A stretch of 64,000 nucleotides of DNA from Maritimibacter alkaliphilus (GTDB lineage: Bacteria; Pseudomonadota; Alphaproteobacteria; Rhodobacterales; Rhodobacteraceae). The DNA lies in assembly GCF_019801605.1 (NCBI RefSeq), contig NZ_JAHVIT010000009.1:1-64000 (forward strand). Direction: 5' to 3'. The notes beneath the pieces were generated by a model. It was not told the DNA's origin, searched no databases, and saw only the letters and a list, made by a program, of their open reading frames with translations. Shown in pieces: positions 8,139-16,796 of the stretch. The stretch's first letter is position 1; every line of letters starts with the position of its first letter. The translations under genes were made by a program, and so were the position numbers.

Positions 8139-9263
8139 TCACGCGCCGCGCTGCCGCAGCCAAGCTTCGAGCTCGTCGATCAGCCCCTCGGTCACGCCAT
8201 CGCCCTCGAGCGCGAGGCGGCCGGCACGGGCCTTCAGCTTCATCCCGTCCGGCAGCGTGACCGTGCGGGCCGCCGCCCGGGGGCTGTCGCCCGCGGTGGC
8301 GCGGGAGACGGACGCACCGGGGGGCCCTTGCGGGGCGGGCACCAGGGCCGCCTCGAGAAGCGCGCGTTCCTCCTCCGCGCTGCGCGGGGCCGGATCGGAC
8401 AGGGCAGCGACGAGACGCTCCGCCGCCGCACTGCCCGCGGTCAGTTCCTTCGACAGGGCCAGCCCGAGACGCTCTGGAATCTGGCCCGGGTGCTGCAGCC
8501 GCCCGTCCAGCGCCGTGACCAGCGGCAGGAAGCTCTTGATCTTCGACCGCTTCGAGAAGGAGACCGCCGCGAAGAGAGACTGCAGCGCGGCCTTGTCACT
8601 GTCGAAGACCCCCGCCTGCACCGCGCGGGCGACGATCCGGGCGCGTTCGTAGAACGACAGGTTGGCGCGGACCTCGTTCTCTTCGACCATGGCGACATAG
8701 GCCGCGGGGCGGTCGGCCGGCAGGCGCACCAGAGCCTGCACCGTGGCATAGCGCTCCAGCCCGCCGCTGTCCGCATGCAGGGCCCGCAGCGCCTGCAGAC
8801 GGCGCCAGCCCGAGATCAGCCCGTAGCGCCCGCCGCCGAGATCGGTCACCTCGATCGGGGTCTGCTGGCCGCGCCGCCGCAGGCTGTCCTGCAACGCCTC
8901 CATCTCTTCCGGGTCCTGGCTCAGGCGGTCGCGGATCAGGTGATCCTCGACCACGGCGGTGAGCGGCAGGGCGAGGACCATGCGCCCCTCGCGGCGGGCG
9001 GTCTCCAGCGCGGCCTGCATCTCGCCCAGGGCGGCGGCACTGGCGGCATCCCCGGCCATCTGCGCGATCGGGACCCGGGCGGGGCGGGGGGCGCCCAGAG
9101 GTTGCCCCAAAGGTTGACCCAGAGGTTGACCGGGGGCGGGAGAGCCGCCGCCTGACTCGGGGGCGGTCCCGGGGGAGGGCACGGCTGCGGTCGTCGGGTC
9201 CCCGGCCTCCTGCGGCGGGAAGACATCGGGGCGGGCGGGGCTGAGGCGTCTGCGTTTGGCCAT
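8139..9263 (-). CDS. parB: Plasmid partition protein, ParB/RepB family
   Basis: A 374-residue DNA-binding partition protein. Residues about 98-195 form the ParB/Srx-like domain (GQQTPIEV; YGLISGWRRLQALRAL). The ENEVRANLS motif (195-203) follows, then helix-turn-helix and C-terminal regions (FSKRSKIKSFLPLV). With ParA it would load onto a centromere and segregate the plasmid; the 30-bp palindrome just downstream is the obvious candidate site. The N-terminal linker is low-complexity and contains three GQPL units (about 45-56) encoded by a 12-bp tandem repeat. It starts 12 nt after the parA stop, so the two form an operon reading away from the origin. Confidence 0.9.
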   Translation of the reverse strand: MAKRRRLSPARPDVFPPQEAGDPTTAAVPSPGTAPESGGGSPAPGQPLGQPLGQPLGAPRPARVPIAQMAGDAASAAALGEMQAALETARREGRMVLALPLTAVVEDHLIRDRLSQDPEEMEALQDSLRRRGQQTPIEVTDLGGGRYGLISGWRRLQALRALHADSGGLERYATVQALVRLPADRPAAYVAMVEENEVRANLSFYERARIVARAVQAGVFDSDKAALQSLFAAVSFSKRSKIKSFLPLVTALDGRLQHPGQIPERLGLALSKELTAGSAAAERLVAALSDPAPRSAEEERALLEAALVPAPQGPPGASVSRATAGDSPRAAARTVTLPDGMKLKARAGRLALEGDGVTEGLIDELEAWLRQRGA

Positions 9264-9275
9264 GTCCTGTCCTCC

Positions 9276-10703
9276 TTACGCGACCGGCGCGGCGGTGCCG
9301 CTTGCGGCCCCGGTGGTGCCGGCCCTCTCGGCCGCCTCCAGTTCCTCGCGCCGCCAGATCCCCAGCAGCAGCCGCTTGAAGGCGGCATAGGTCTGATCGA
9401 AGGTCTCGCGCCCGCGGACGTAGGTCTCGCGGTTGAAATCGCGGTAATCGGCCTCGTAGATCCCGGCCGCCTGTTCGCCGGCCTGCCCGATCAGCGCGGT
9501 GAAGTCCTGCCGGTGCGGCGACAGCGCATCGCCGAGGTAGGCCTGCATCAGGGCCGCCAGTTCTGCCTGCTGGCCGGCATCGAAACGGGTGATGACGGCG
9601 CGCACCGCATCCCATTCGAAGCTCAGCTCGGGCCTCCCCAGGGCGCGGGCGGCCATGTTCTCCCCCTCTTCGATGGAGGCGAAGGTGGAATGCAGCATGT
9701 CGAAGAACCGCCCCGTGCTGTCGAACTCGAGGTAGGAGGCCCCCACCGGCACCAGCAGGATGTCCGCCGCCGCCAGCCCGTTGATCGTCAGGTAGCCGAG
9801 GGCGGGGGGCGTATCGAGGAAGATCAGGTCGTACTGGTCGAGGATGCCATCCTCCTCCAGCGTCTCGGTCAGCGCATCCCAGAGCTTCCAGCCCCGGCTC
9901 TGCATCCGCCAGACGGGAATCTGGAACTCGGCCCAGTAGAGGTTCAGCTGGGCGCCGATCAGGTCGATGTTGGGCCAGTGGGTGCGCTGGACCAGGTCGG
10001 GCGCGGTGATCTTGCGCGCCTCCGACAGGGTCTCGTCCATCGGCTTGGGATCCTCGCCGCGGTCGATCCGGGCCCGGTTCTCGGCCTGCAGGGTGGCGCC
10101 GTAGTGGCGCGCCAGCAGCGGGAAGACGGTCTGCCATTCATCCTCGACCCGGCCGCCCAGGATCGAGGTCATCGAGCCCTGGCTGTCGAGGTCGATCACC
10201 AGCACCCGGTAGCCGTCCAGCGCCGCGCTCATGGCGAGGTGGGCGCAGGTCGATGTCTTGCCGACCCCGCCCTTGAAGTTCGCCACCGCCACCATCTTGG
10301 CCGGCAGCCCCTCGGGGCGGTAGGGCTGGTACTCGCGGGTCTTGGAGCCTTCCGCCGCGAAATGTCCGCGCAGGGTCAGCACCTCCTCGAGGGTGAACCA
10401 CTTGGCCCCGCCCTCGGTCTCCGAGAGGCCCTGGGGCAGATGCGGATTGGCCCGCAGCACGCGGCGGAAATGGGCCTGTCCGACGGGGATCAGGTAGCGG
10501 GTGATCTCCCAGGTGGAGAAGCGGCGCAGCACCTTCTGGCCGCTTTCGTCGAGGCCGCGGCTGGCCAGGTCGGTGCAGCCCCGACGGCAGAGCTCCGCGA
10601 TGCGGGAGAAGTCGGAGGCGCCCAGCGGGGGGGTCAGTTCCGACAGGGCGGCGTCGGGACGGATGTTGAAATAGGGGGGAAGGTCGATCGGATCGAGGGC
10701 CAT
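9276..10703 (-). CDS. parA: Plasmid partition ATPase, ParA family with N-terminal DNA-binding extension
   Basis: The protein has 475 residues from ATG 10703; an adjacent in-frame GTG at 10706 is the alternative. The deviant Walker A box FKGGVGKT (about 143-150) and the following VLVIDLDSQGSMT are diagnostic of ParA ATPases, and LIFLDTPPALG is the Walker B region. The roughly 140-residue N-terminus (KWFTLEEVLTLRGHF) resembles the DNA-binding extension of type Ia ParA proteins, which repress their own promoter. An inverted repeat at 10724-10745 just upstream of the start could be that operator. It is transcribed divergently from repA across the origin. Confidence 0.92.
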   Translation of the reverse strand: MALDPIDLPPYFNIRPDAALSELTPPLGASDFSRIAELCRRGCTDLASRGLDESGQKVLRRFSTWEITRYLIPVGQAHFRRVLRANPHLPQGLSETEGGAKWFTLEEVLTLRGHFAAEGSKTREYQPYRPEGLPAKMVAVANFKGGVGKTSTCAHLAMSAALDGYRVLVIDLDSQGSMTSILGGRVEDEWQTVFPLLARHYGATLQAENRARIDRGEDPKPMDETLSEARKITAPDLVQRTHWPNIDLIGAQLNLYWAEFQIPVWRMQSRGWKLWDALTETLEEDGILDQYDLIFLDTPPALGYLTINGLAAADILLVPVGASYLEFDSTGRFFDMLHSTFASIEEGENMAARALGRPELSFEWDAVRAVITRFDAGQQAELAALMQAYLGDALSPHRQDFTALIGQAGEQAAGIYEADYRDFNRETYVRGRETFDQTYAAFKRLLLGIWRREELEAAERAGTTGAASGTAAPVA

Positions 10704-10723
10704 CACACTGCTCTATGTATCGC

Positions 10724-10745
10724 TTTTCCAGCATCATACTGAAAA
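10724..10745. promoter_or_regulatory. Inverted repeat upstream of parA, candidate operator
   Basis: TTTTCCAG (10724-10731) and CTGAAAA (10739-10745) are near-symmetrical around an AT-rich 7-nt centre, 21 bp before the parA ATG. By analogy with type Ia ParA autoregulation it may be a ParA-bound operator. This is inference from position. Confidence 0.3.
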
Positions 10746-10983
10746 AGGCGTAACATGGAAGAATTATGGTGACATGTTTTTGAGGCGCCCGGCATTCATG
10801 TGCATTTTCAATGCCTTGCGCCTAGCTCTCCGGGGGGTGCTGCCGTGGCGGGATGTCAGGGGGCAGGGCCTGATGGGCGCCGGATCTCTAGTTATTTTCA
10901 GTTATTAGTAAGTTACGGATTTCTAGCGATCTTGAAATCCCCTTTGTTGCAAGGGGTCCGGGGGGCATTCCGAGGGGGCCTGC

Positions 10984-11109
10984 GACTCTGAAACCACGTT
11001 GAGGTGACTCTGAAACCACGTGGTGGCGACTCCGAAACCACGCCAGGGGGCGGGGGTCCGCTGGACGCAATCTGTGGATAACTTTATGGTGGGTGTCACT
11101 GAAACCACG
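10984..11109 (+). repeat. Iterons of the replication origin (3 tandem + 1 distal)
   Basis: GACTCTGAAACCACG occurs at 10984-10998 and 11006-11020, and as GACTCCGAAACCACG at 11028-11042, an exact 22-bp period, about two DNA turns. A fourth copy, GTCACTGAAACCACG, lies at 11095-11109 after a 52-bp gap holding the DnaA box. The invariant core is GAAACCACG. They are the likely binding sites of the RepA initiator encoded just downstream. Confidence 0.85.
11073..11081 (-). promoter_or_regulatory. DnaA box
   Basis: TGTGGATAA is the exact complement of the consensus DnaA box TTATCCACA. It sits between iterons three and four, where host DnaA would help open the plasmid origin. Confidence 0.8.
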
Positions 11110-11238
11110 ATGTGGATTCGGCGCAGATTCGGCGTGAATGCGGCAGCGATCCGGGGCCTACCCGGACGGCATGGCGCGGGGCTGTACGGAACGGACAAGC
11201 CGGGAAACGGCGCAGGCAGACGAGCAGGGCAGGGCGAC

Positions 11239-12237
11239 ATGGCGGCAGCGGGGCTTTTGCCCGATCATCATCCGACAGCGGATTTCTTCCTGTGCGACAT
11301 CTTCGATGCCGCGCCCAAGGACGACATGGGCTCGATGGAACATCCGATGTTCTCGCTCGCCACCCGACCCGACCGGCGGGTGCTCAGCTACGAGCACAAC
11401 GGCGTGGCGATCGAGGTCGCGCCCTCGGTGCGCGGGCTGGCGACGATCCACGACAAGGACGTGCTGATCTACTGCATCAGCCAGCTGATGGCGGCGATGA
11501 ACGCGGGGCGCGAGATCTCGCGCCAGCTGCACCTCAAGGCCCATGACCTGCTGGTGGCCACCAACCGCGAGACTTCGGGCGATGGCTACAAGCGGCTGCG
11601 CGACGCGCTCGAGCGGCTGGCGGGCACCCGGATCACCACCAACTACGAGACCGGCGGGCAGGAGGTCACCAGCGGCTTCGGCCTGATCGAGAGCTGGCAG
11701 ATCGTGCGGCGCAGCCGCGGCGGGCGGATGATCTCGGTCATGGTGACGCTCTCGGACTGGCTGTTCCGGGCGGTGCAGGCGAAATCCGTGCTGACCCTGA
11801 ACCGCGACTACTTCCGCCTGCGCAAGCCGCTGGAGCGGCGGGTCTACGAACTGGCGCGCAAGCATTGCGGCCGGCAGGCCGACTGGACCGTCCTGGTCGA
11901 GACCCTGCTGAAGAAATCCGGCAGCGCCTCGCCGCGCCGGGTGTTCCGCAAGATGCTGCGCGACATGATCGCCGCCGACCTGCTGCCGGATTACGCGATG
12001 GAGGAGCTCCCCGGGGACCTGATCCGCTTCACCCGGCGCGACGTGGTGACCCTGCCGGGCGAGCGGCCGCACCTGTCGGAAGACACGCTGGAGCGCGCGC
12101 GCCAGATGATGCCCGGCGCGGATGTCCATGCCCTGCAGGCGGAATGGCTGGCCCATTGGCAGCGGCGCGGGTCGCAGAAGCTGAAGGCGCCGGACCGGGC
12201 CTTCCTGGGCTGGCTGGCCAAGCGCGCGGATGCCTAG
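11239..12237 (+). CDS. repA: Plasmid replication initiator protein RepA
   Basis: A 332-residue initiator from ATG 11239 (MAAAGLLPDHHPTADFFLCD). Longer in-frame starts would run through an iteron and add non-conserved sequence. It matches replication initiator protein A (RPA): ADFFLCDIFDAAPKDDM, then MFSLATRPD, VLIYCISQLMAAM and LNRDYFRLRKPLERRVYELA. These are winged-helix-type initiators that bind iterons and recruit the host replisome. Together with divergent parAB and the adjacent rhamnose operon this fits roseobacter RepA-type plasmids. The compatibility group cannot be assigned without alignment. Confidence 0.92.
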   Translation: MAAAGLLPDHHPTADFFLCDIFDAAPKDDMGSMEHPMFSLATRPDRRVLSYEHNGVAIEVAPSVRGLATIHDKDVLIYCISQLMAAMNAGREISRQLHLKAHDLLVATNRETSGDGYKRLRDALERLAGTRITTNYETGGQEVTSGFGLIESWQIVRRSRGGRMISVMVTLSDWLFRAVQAKSVLTLNRDYFRLRKPLERRVYELARKHCGRQADWTVLVETLLKKSGSASPRRVFRKMLRDMIAADLLPDYAMEELPGDLIRFTRRDVVTLPGERPHLSEDTLERARQMMPGADVHALQAEWLAHWQRRGSQKLKAPDRAFLGWLAKRADA

Positions 12238-12321
12238 ATGGAGATTGCGGATGACATCCCCGGGAGGGGTTGTTAAGCCGATCCTTGATTTCAGACCGAA
12301 TTTAGATCAGCGAGACCTGCC

Positions 12322-12909
12322 TTGAAGATCGAAACGACCGCCCTCGAGGGTGTGCTTCTCCTGACCCCCGCGCGCTTCGGCGACCACCGGGGGTTCTTCT
12401 CCGAAAGCTGGAACCTGAAGCGCCTCGAAGAGGCCGGGGTGCATCTGCCGCCCTTCGTCCAGGACAACCATTCCTTCTCGACCACGGTCGGCACGGTGCG
12501 GGGCCTGCACTTCCAGTCGCCGCCCCATGCCCAGGGCAAGCTGGTGCGCTGCGGGCGCGGGCGGCTCTATGACGTGGCCGTGGACGTGCGCAAGGGCAGC
12601 CCGACCTACGGCCAGTGGACCGGGGCCGAGCTGAGCTTCGACAACGGCGCGCAGCTCTGGGTGCCGGCGGGCTTCCTGCACGGCTTCATGACCCTCGAGC
12701 CCGATACCGAGATCGTCTACAAATGCACCGATCACTATGCGCCCGAATGCGACGGCGCGGTGCGGTGGGACAGCTGCGGCATTGCCTGGCCCGTGGAGGA
12801 GATCAGCCCGGTGATCTCCGAGAAGGACGAGAAGGCACAGCCCCTCGCCGATTTCGACAGCCCCTTCACCTACGACGCGCCGTCCGAGAACAAGGAACCC
12901 ACTGCATGA
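12322..12909 (+). CDS. rfbC: dTDP-4-dehydrorhamnose 3,5-epimerase
   Basis: A 195-residue cupin enzyme, third step of dTDP-L-rhamnose synthesis: it epimerises dTDP-4-keto-6-deoxyglucose at C3 and C5. Visible family motifs are [21 protein letters not shown] (with the catalytic His) and [12 protein letters not shown]. The start is TTG 12322, directly before [10 protein letters not shown], which is where the family begins. It opens the rfbCBDA operon 84 bp after repA, and its stop overlaps the rfbB start by 4 nt (ATGA), implying translational coupling. Confidence 0.95.
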   Translation: MKIETTALEGVLLLTPARFGDHRGFFSESWNLKRLEEAGVHLPPFVQDNHSFSTTVGTVRGLHFQSPPHAQGKLVRCGRGRLYDVAVDVRKGSPTYGQWTGAELSFDNGAQLWVPAGFLHGFMTLEPDTEIVYKCTDHYAPECDGAVRWDSCGIAWPVEEISPVISEKDEKAQPLADFDSPFTYDAPSENKEPTA

Positions 12910-13955
12910 AACTCCTCGTGACCGGCGGGGCCGGCTTCATCGGCTCGGCCGTGGTGCGCCTTGCCGTGGCGCGTGGCCACGCGGTGGTGAACCTCGACGC
13001 GCTGACCTATGCCGCCTGCCTCGAGAATGTCGCCCCCGTGGCCGACAGCCCGCTCTATGCCTTCGAGCAGGCCGACATCCGCGACCGCGCGGCGCTGGAC
13101 GCTGTCTTCGCCAAGCATAAGCCCGACGCCGTGATGCACCTGGCGGCCGAAAGCCACGTGGACCGCTCCATCGACGGGCCGGGCGATTTCATCGAGACCA
13201 ACATCACCGGCACCTACAACATGCTGGAAGCCGCCCGCAGCTACTGGGTGGCGCAGGGCAAGCCCGCGCGCTTCCGCTTCCACCATATCTCCACCGACGA
13301 GGTCTTCGGCTCGCTGCCCGCGGATCCGTCGGTGCAGTTCACGGAAGACACGCCCTACGATCCGCGTTCGCCCTACTCGGCCTCCAAGGCCAGTTCGGAC
13401 CACCTGGTGCGCGCCTGGCACGAGACCTACGGCCTGCCGGTGGTGCTGACCAATTGCTCGAACAACTACGGGCCCTACCACTTCCCCGAGAAGCTGATCC
13501 CCGTGGTGATCCTGAACGCGCTCGCGGGCAAGGACCTGCCGATCTACGGCACCGGCGAGAACATCCGCGACTGGCTCTTCGTCGAGGACCACGCCGATGC
13601 GCTGCTCCTCGTGGTCGAGAAGGGCGCCCTGGGACGCAGCTACAACATCGGCGGCGAGAACGAGCGCACCAACCTCGAACTGGTGCGGACGCTCTGCACC
13701 ATCCTCGACGGCAAGCGCCCGAAGGAGAGCGGCTCCTACGCCGACCAGATCACCTTCGTCACCGACCGTCCCGGCCATGATGCGCGCTATGCCATCGACC
13801 CGTCGCGGATCCGCGAGGAACTGGGCTGGCGGCCCTCGGTCACGGTGGAAGAGGGTCTGGAAAAGACCGTGCAATGGTATCTCGACAACGAAGACTGGTG
13901 GCGTCCGCTGCTGACCCGCGACGGGGTCGGCACGCGCATCGGCACCAAGGCCTGA
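12906..13955 (+). CDS. rfbB: dTDP-glucose 4,6-dehydratase
   Basis: A 349-residue NAD-dependent short-chain dehydrogenase/reductase, second step of dTDP-rhamnose synthesis. The Rossmann motif GGAGFIGS (residues 7-14), the active-site STDEVFG and YSASK (Tyr-x3-Lys), and [14 protein letters not shown] are all present. ATG 12906 is set by the 4-nt overlap with the rfbC stop. Cytoplasmic; its product feeds RfbC and then RfbD. Confidence 0.97.
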   Translation: MKLLVTGGAGFIGSAVVRLAVARGHAVVNLDALTYAACLENVAPVADSPLYAFEQADIRDRAALDAVFAKHKPDAVMHLAAESHVDRSIDGPGDFIETNITGTYNMLEAARSYWVAQGKPARFRFHHISTDEVFGSLPADPSVQFTEDTPYDPRSPYSASKASSDHLVRAWHETYGLPVVLTNCSNNYGPYHFPEKLIPVVILNALAGKDLPIYGTGENIRDWLFVEDHADALLLVVEKGALGRSYNIGGENERTNLELVRTLCTILDGKRPKESGSYADQITFVTDRPGHDARYAIDPSRIREELGWRPSVTVEEGLEKTVQWYLDNEDWWRPLLTRDGVGTRIGTKA

Positions 13956-13984
13956 GAGACAGGCCGAGCGACAGGGAGAGCGCG

Positions 13985-14854
13985 ATGAAGATCCTCGTAT
14001 TCGGCGAGACCGGACAGGTCGGACGCGAACTGGCCCGCGCCGCTCAGGCGGCAGGGCACGTGCTGGAGGTCCATGGCCGCGACACGGCGGATTTCACCGA
14101 GCCCGCCGCCTGTGCCGCCCTCGTGGCGGCCAGCGACGCCGAGGCCGTGATCAACGCCGTGGCCTATACGGCGGTGGACAAGGCCGAAAGCGACGAAGAG
14201 ACCGCGGCCCTGGTCAACGGCGCGACGCCGGGCGCCATCGCCCGCGCGGCGGCCGACAAGGGCATTCCGCTGGTCCATATCTCCACCGATTACGTCTTTG
14301 ACGGGGCGGGCACGGATCCGTTCCGCCCCGAGGGCGCGACCGGGCCGCTGGGGGCCTATGGCCGCACCAAGCTGGCCGGCGAAGAGGCAATCCGCGCCGC
14401 GGGCGGCCCCCATGGCATCCTGCGCACCTCCTGGGTGGTCTCGGCCCATGGCCATAACTTCGTCAAGACCATGCTGCGGCTCGGGGCCGAGCGCGACAAG
14501 CTGACCATCGTCGCCGACCAGATCGGCGGGCCGACCTGTGCCGCGGACATCGCCGCCGCCTGTCTCGAGATGGCCGCGCAGCTGGCGGCGGATCCGTCCA
14601 AGTCCGGCAGCTACCATTTCTCCGGCGCCCCGGACGTGAGCTGGGCATCTTTCGCACGCGAAACATTTGCCCTCTCGGGGATCGACTGCGCGGTGGAGGA
14701 CATCCCCACCAGCGCCTATCCCACACCGGCCACCCGGCCGCTGAATTCCCGCATGGACAACAGCCGCACGGCCGAGGTCTTCGGCATTGCGCGTCCCGAC
14801 TGGCGCGCGGGCCTGCGCGACATCCTGGCCGAACTCGGCGCCTTGAAAGCCTGA
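13985..14854 (+). CDS. rfbD: dTDP-4-dehydrorhamnose reductase
   Basis: A 289-residue NAD(P)H-dependent reductase, the last step giving dTDP-L-rhamnose. The motifs are FGETGQVGRELA at the N-terminus, INAVAYTAVDKAE, STDYVFDG and YGRTKLAGE (Tyr-x3-Lys). ATG 13985 follows AGGGAGAG at good spacing; the frame is open upstream into rfbB, but only this start gives the family N-terminus. It is 29 nt from rfbB and 18 nt from rfbA in the same operon. Confidence 0.96.
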   Translation: MKILVFGETGQVGRELARAAQAAGHVLEVHGRDTADFTEPAACAALVAASDAEAVINAVAYTAVDKAESDEETAALVNGATPGAIARAAADKGIPLVHISTDYVFDGAGTDPFRPEGATGPLGAYGRTKLAGEEAIRAAGGPHGILRTSWVVSAHGHNFVKTMLRLGAERDKLTIVADQIGGPTCAADIAAACLEMAAQLAADPSKSGSYHFSGAPDVSWASFARETFALSGIDCAVEDIPTSAYPTPATRPLNSRMDNSRTAEVFGIARPDWRAGLRDILAELGALKA

Positions 14855-14872
14855 AAGAGAAGGGGATCACCC

Positions 14873-15748
14873 ATGACCCAGCGTAAGGGCATCATTCTGG
14901 CGGGGGGCTCGGGCACCCGGCTCTACCCGATCACCATCGGCGTCTCGAAGCAGCTGCTGCCGGTCTACGACAAGCCGATGATCTACTATCCGCTCAGCGC
15001 CCTGATGCTGGCGGGCATCCGCGAGATCGCGGTGATCACCACGCCGCAGGACCAGGAGCAGTTCCAGCGCACCCTCGGGGACGGGTCGCAATGGGGGCTG
15101 GAGCTGACCTACATCGTCCAGCCGAGCCCGGACGGGCTGGCCCAGGCCTACCTGCTGGCCGAGGACTTCCTCGCCGGCGCGCCCTCGGCCATGGTGCTGG
15201 GGGACAACATCTTCTTCGGCCACGGGCTGTCGAAGCTGCTGGCCGAGGCCGATGCGCAGGAGAGCGGCGGCACGGTCTTCGGCTACCGGGTCGCGGATCC
15301 GGAACGCTATGGCGTGGTGGCCTTCGATGCCGAGGGGCAGGTGACCCAGATTATCGAGAAACCCGCGGTGCCGCCCTCGCGCTACGCGGTGACCGGTCTC
15401 TACTTCCTCGACGGCACGGCCCCGGAACGCGCCCGGGCGGTCGAGCCGTCGGAACGCGGCGAGCTTGAGATCACCACGCTGCTGGAGATGTATCTGGCCG
15501 ATGGCGCGCTGACGGTGAAGCAGATGGGCCGCGGCTATGCCTGGCTCGACACCGGCACCCATGGCTCGCTGCTGGATGCGGGCAACTTCGTGCGCACGCT
15601 GGAGCGCCGCCAGGGCCTGCAGACCGGCAGCCCGGACGAGATCGCCTATGACCAGGGCTGGATCTCGGACGCGGATCTCGAGGCCCGCGCGGCCAAGTTC
15701 AAGAAGAACGCCTACGGCGAGTATCTCAAGGGATTGCTCGGCGCCTGA
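14873..15748 (+). CDS. rfbA: Glucose-1-phosphate thymidylyltransferase
   Basis: A 291-residue nucleotidyltransferase that joins dTTP and glucose-1-phosphate, the first step of the dTDP-rhamnose route. LAGGSGTRLYPIT, SKQLLPVYDKPMIYYP, GDNIFFGHGL and IEKP are diagnostic, and the length is the family norm. ATG 14873 follows AAGGGGA. It closes rfbCBDA, so the whole rhamnose donor pathway is plasmid-encoded. Confidence 0.97.
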   Translation: MTQRKGIILAGGSGTRLYPITIGVSKQLLPVYDKPMIYYPLSALMLAGIREIAVITTPQDQEQFQRTLGDGSQWGLELTYIVQPSPDGLAQAYLLAEDFLAGAPSAMVLGDNIFFGHGLSKLLAEADAQESGGTVFGYRVADPERYGVVAFDAEGQVTQIIEKPAVPPSRYAVTGLYFLDGTAPERARAVEPSERGELEITTLLEMYLADGALTVKQMGRGYAWLDTGTHGSLLDAGNFVRTLERRQGLQTGSPDEIAYDQGWISDADLEARAAKFKKNAYGEYLKGLLGA

Positions 15749-15769
15749 TCTGAGGGCGTCTTGTCGTGC

Positions 15770-15832
15770 GGGGGCCTGATATAGAGCCTGATATGGGCCC
15801 CCGTGAGCGCCCCCGTGAGCGCGCCCGTGAGG
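15770..15832. repeat. Hairpin and 12-bp tandem repeats after rfbA
   Basis: GGGGGCC (15770-15776) can pair with GGCCCCC (15796-15802) around a loop that holds two CCTGATAT copies, a possible operon terminator without a U-tract. It runs into a 12-bp tandem array: GCCCCCGTGAGC at 15797-15808 and 15809-15820, and a third copy with two changes at 15821-15832. Confidence 0.5.
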
Positions 15833-15851
15833 GCCGCGTGCTGCCGGGCTG

Positions 15852-16796
15852 TCAGCCGGGCAGCAGCGGGTAGCGCAGGCGCTTGCAGAGTTCACCGTAG
15901 GCGGCGCTGGTCTCGCTTGCCTCGGCCAGGTCCGCGGGCACCTCGCGGGCCGGGCGGGCCGTGATCTCGTCCCCCGACCGCCCGCTGTCGCCCGACATCC
16001 CGATCGCCCCGACCAGCGCCGTGCTGCCCGCCGCATAGGGCAGGTCGAGGCTGCGGCACATGGTCTCGAGCACCTCTTCCGGGCTGTCGACGAAATCCTC
16101 GTAGAAGACGATCGGGCAGCTGGCATTGTCGTCCAGGAAGGCCAGGTAGCGCCGGGCGTATTCCTCCAGCGTATTGGGCGCGAACTGGACCCAGCCGTTC
16201 TTGCGCAGGGACAGGAAGGAGCTCATCGGGTGGCGGACGCTCAGGAGGGCCAGCACCGTGTGCTCCCGCGCGACGATCTCCTCCAGCGAGGGCCGCTGGT
16301 CCCAGGCGGCCTCGGTGCAATACTGCGAGTGGCAATGGTCCCGCAGGACGAGTTGCTGACCGTTGTTGAGCAGGGCCTGTTGCAGGGGGCCCAGCCCCCC
16401 GAGGAACACCTCGATGGCGAGGTCGTCCGGCAGCCCGTGCCGACTGTAGCGCATCTGCTTGATCAGGTCGGAGGGCGCGAATTTCGACGGCGTCGTCATG
16501 TGGTTCACGCTCAGCGGGTCCATTTCGCTCAGCAGGACCGTATTGGGCATCGTGGCCAGGCACTTCGACATGATCGTGCCGCCGGTACAGGCAAATTGCT
16601 TGAACAGGCGCACCGAGGCCCTGGTCCGGGTCTGGGCCTCGCTCCGGGCGGCGTGGAGTTGCTTCAGCAGGCTCTGCAGGGGAGGGGCCGGCAAGGTGCT
16701 CCCCGTGCTGGCGATGCCCGGGGTGTCGCGGATCAGGCGCGCCGTCTCGTCCAGTTCGGCGCGCAGCCGGTCGTATTCCCTACGCCGCGTGGTCAT
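15852..16796 (-). CDS. Sulfotransferase-like protein
   Basis: A 314-residue protein. After a helical N-terminus (1-60), FKQFACTGGTIMSKCLA (about 65-81) resembles the PAPS phosphosulfate-binding loop and VRHPMSSFLSLRKNGW (near 190) the 3'-phosphate-binding motif of sulfotransferases. The match is weaker than for the sulfotransferase at 1664, so another nucleotide-dependent role is possible. The start ATG overlaps the stop of the upstream coiled-coil gene by 4 nt, so the two are translationally coupled. It ends facing rfbA. I infer sulfation of the polymer or of its terminus. Confidence 0.6.
   Translation of the reverse strand: MTTRRREYDRLRAELDETARLIRDTPGIASTGSTLPAPPLQSLLKQLHAARSEAQTRTRASVRLFKQFACTGGTIMSKCLATMPNTVLLSEMDPLSVNHMTTPSKFAPSDLIKQMRYSRHGLPDDLAIEVFLGGLGPLQQALLNNGQQLVLRDHCHSQYCTEAAWDQRPSLEEIVAREHTVLALLSVRHPMSSFLSLRKNGWVQFAPNTLEEYARRYLAFLDDNASCPIVFYEDFVDSPEEVLETMCRSLDLPYAAGSTALVGAIGMSGDSGRSGDEITARPAREVPADLAEASETSAAYGELCKRLRYPLLPG

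Larger units (their letters stand above)
10707..11238. other. Replication origin region between parA and repA
   Basis: This non-coding stretch separates divergent parA and repA. It contains an AT-rich segment (about 10888-10945, with repeated AGTTATT), four iterons and a perfect DnaA box. That is the standard composition of an iteron-controlled plasmid origin. The repA frame is open upstream of 11239, but that part overlaps the fourth iteron and DnaA box and lacks protein-family character. Confidence 0.75.

Noticed and set aside
11020-11238. N-terminal extension of repA back to 11020
   Set aside because: It overlaps iterons and the DnaA box and is not protein-like; ATG 11239 begins the family-conserved region.
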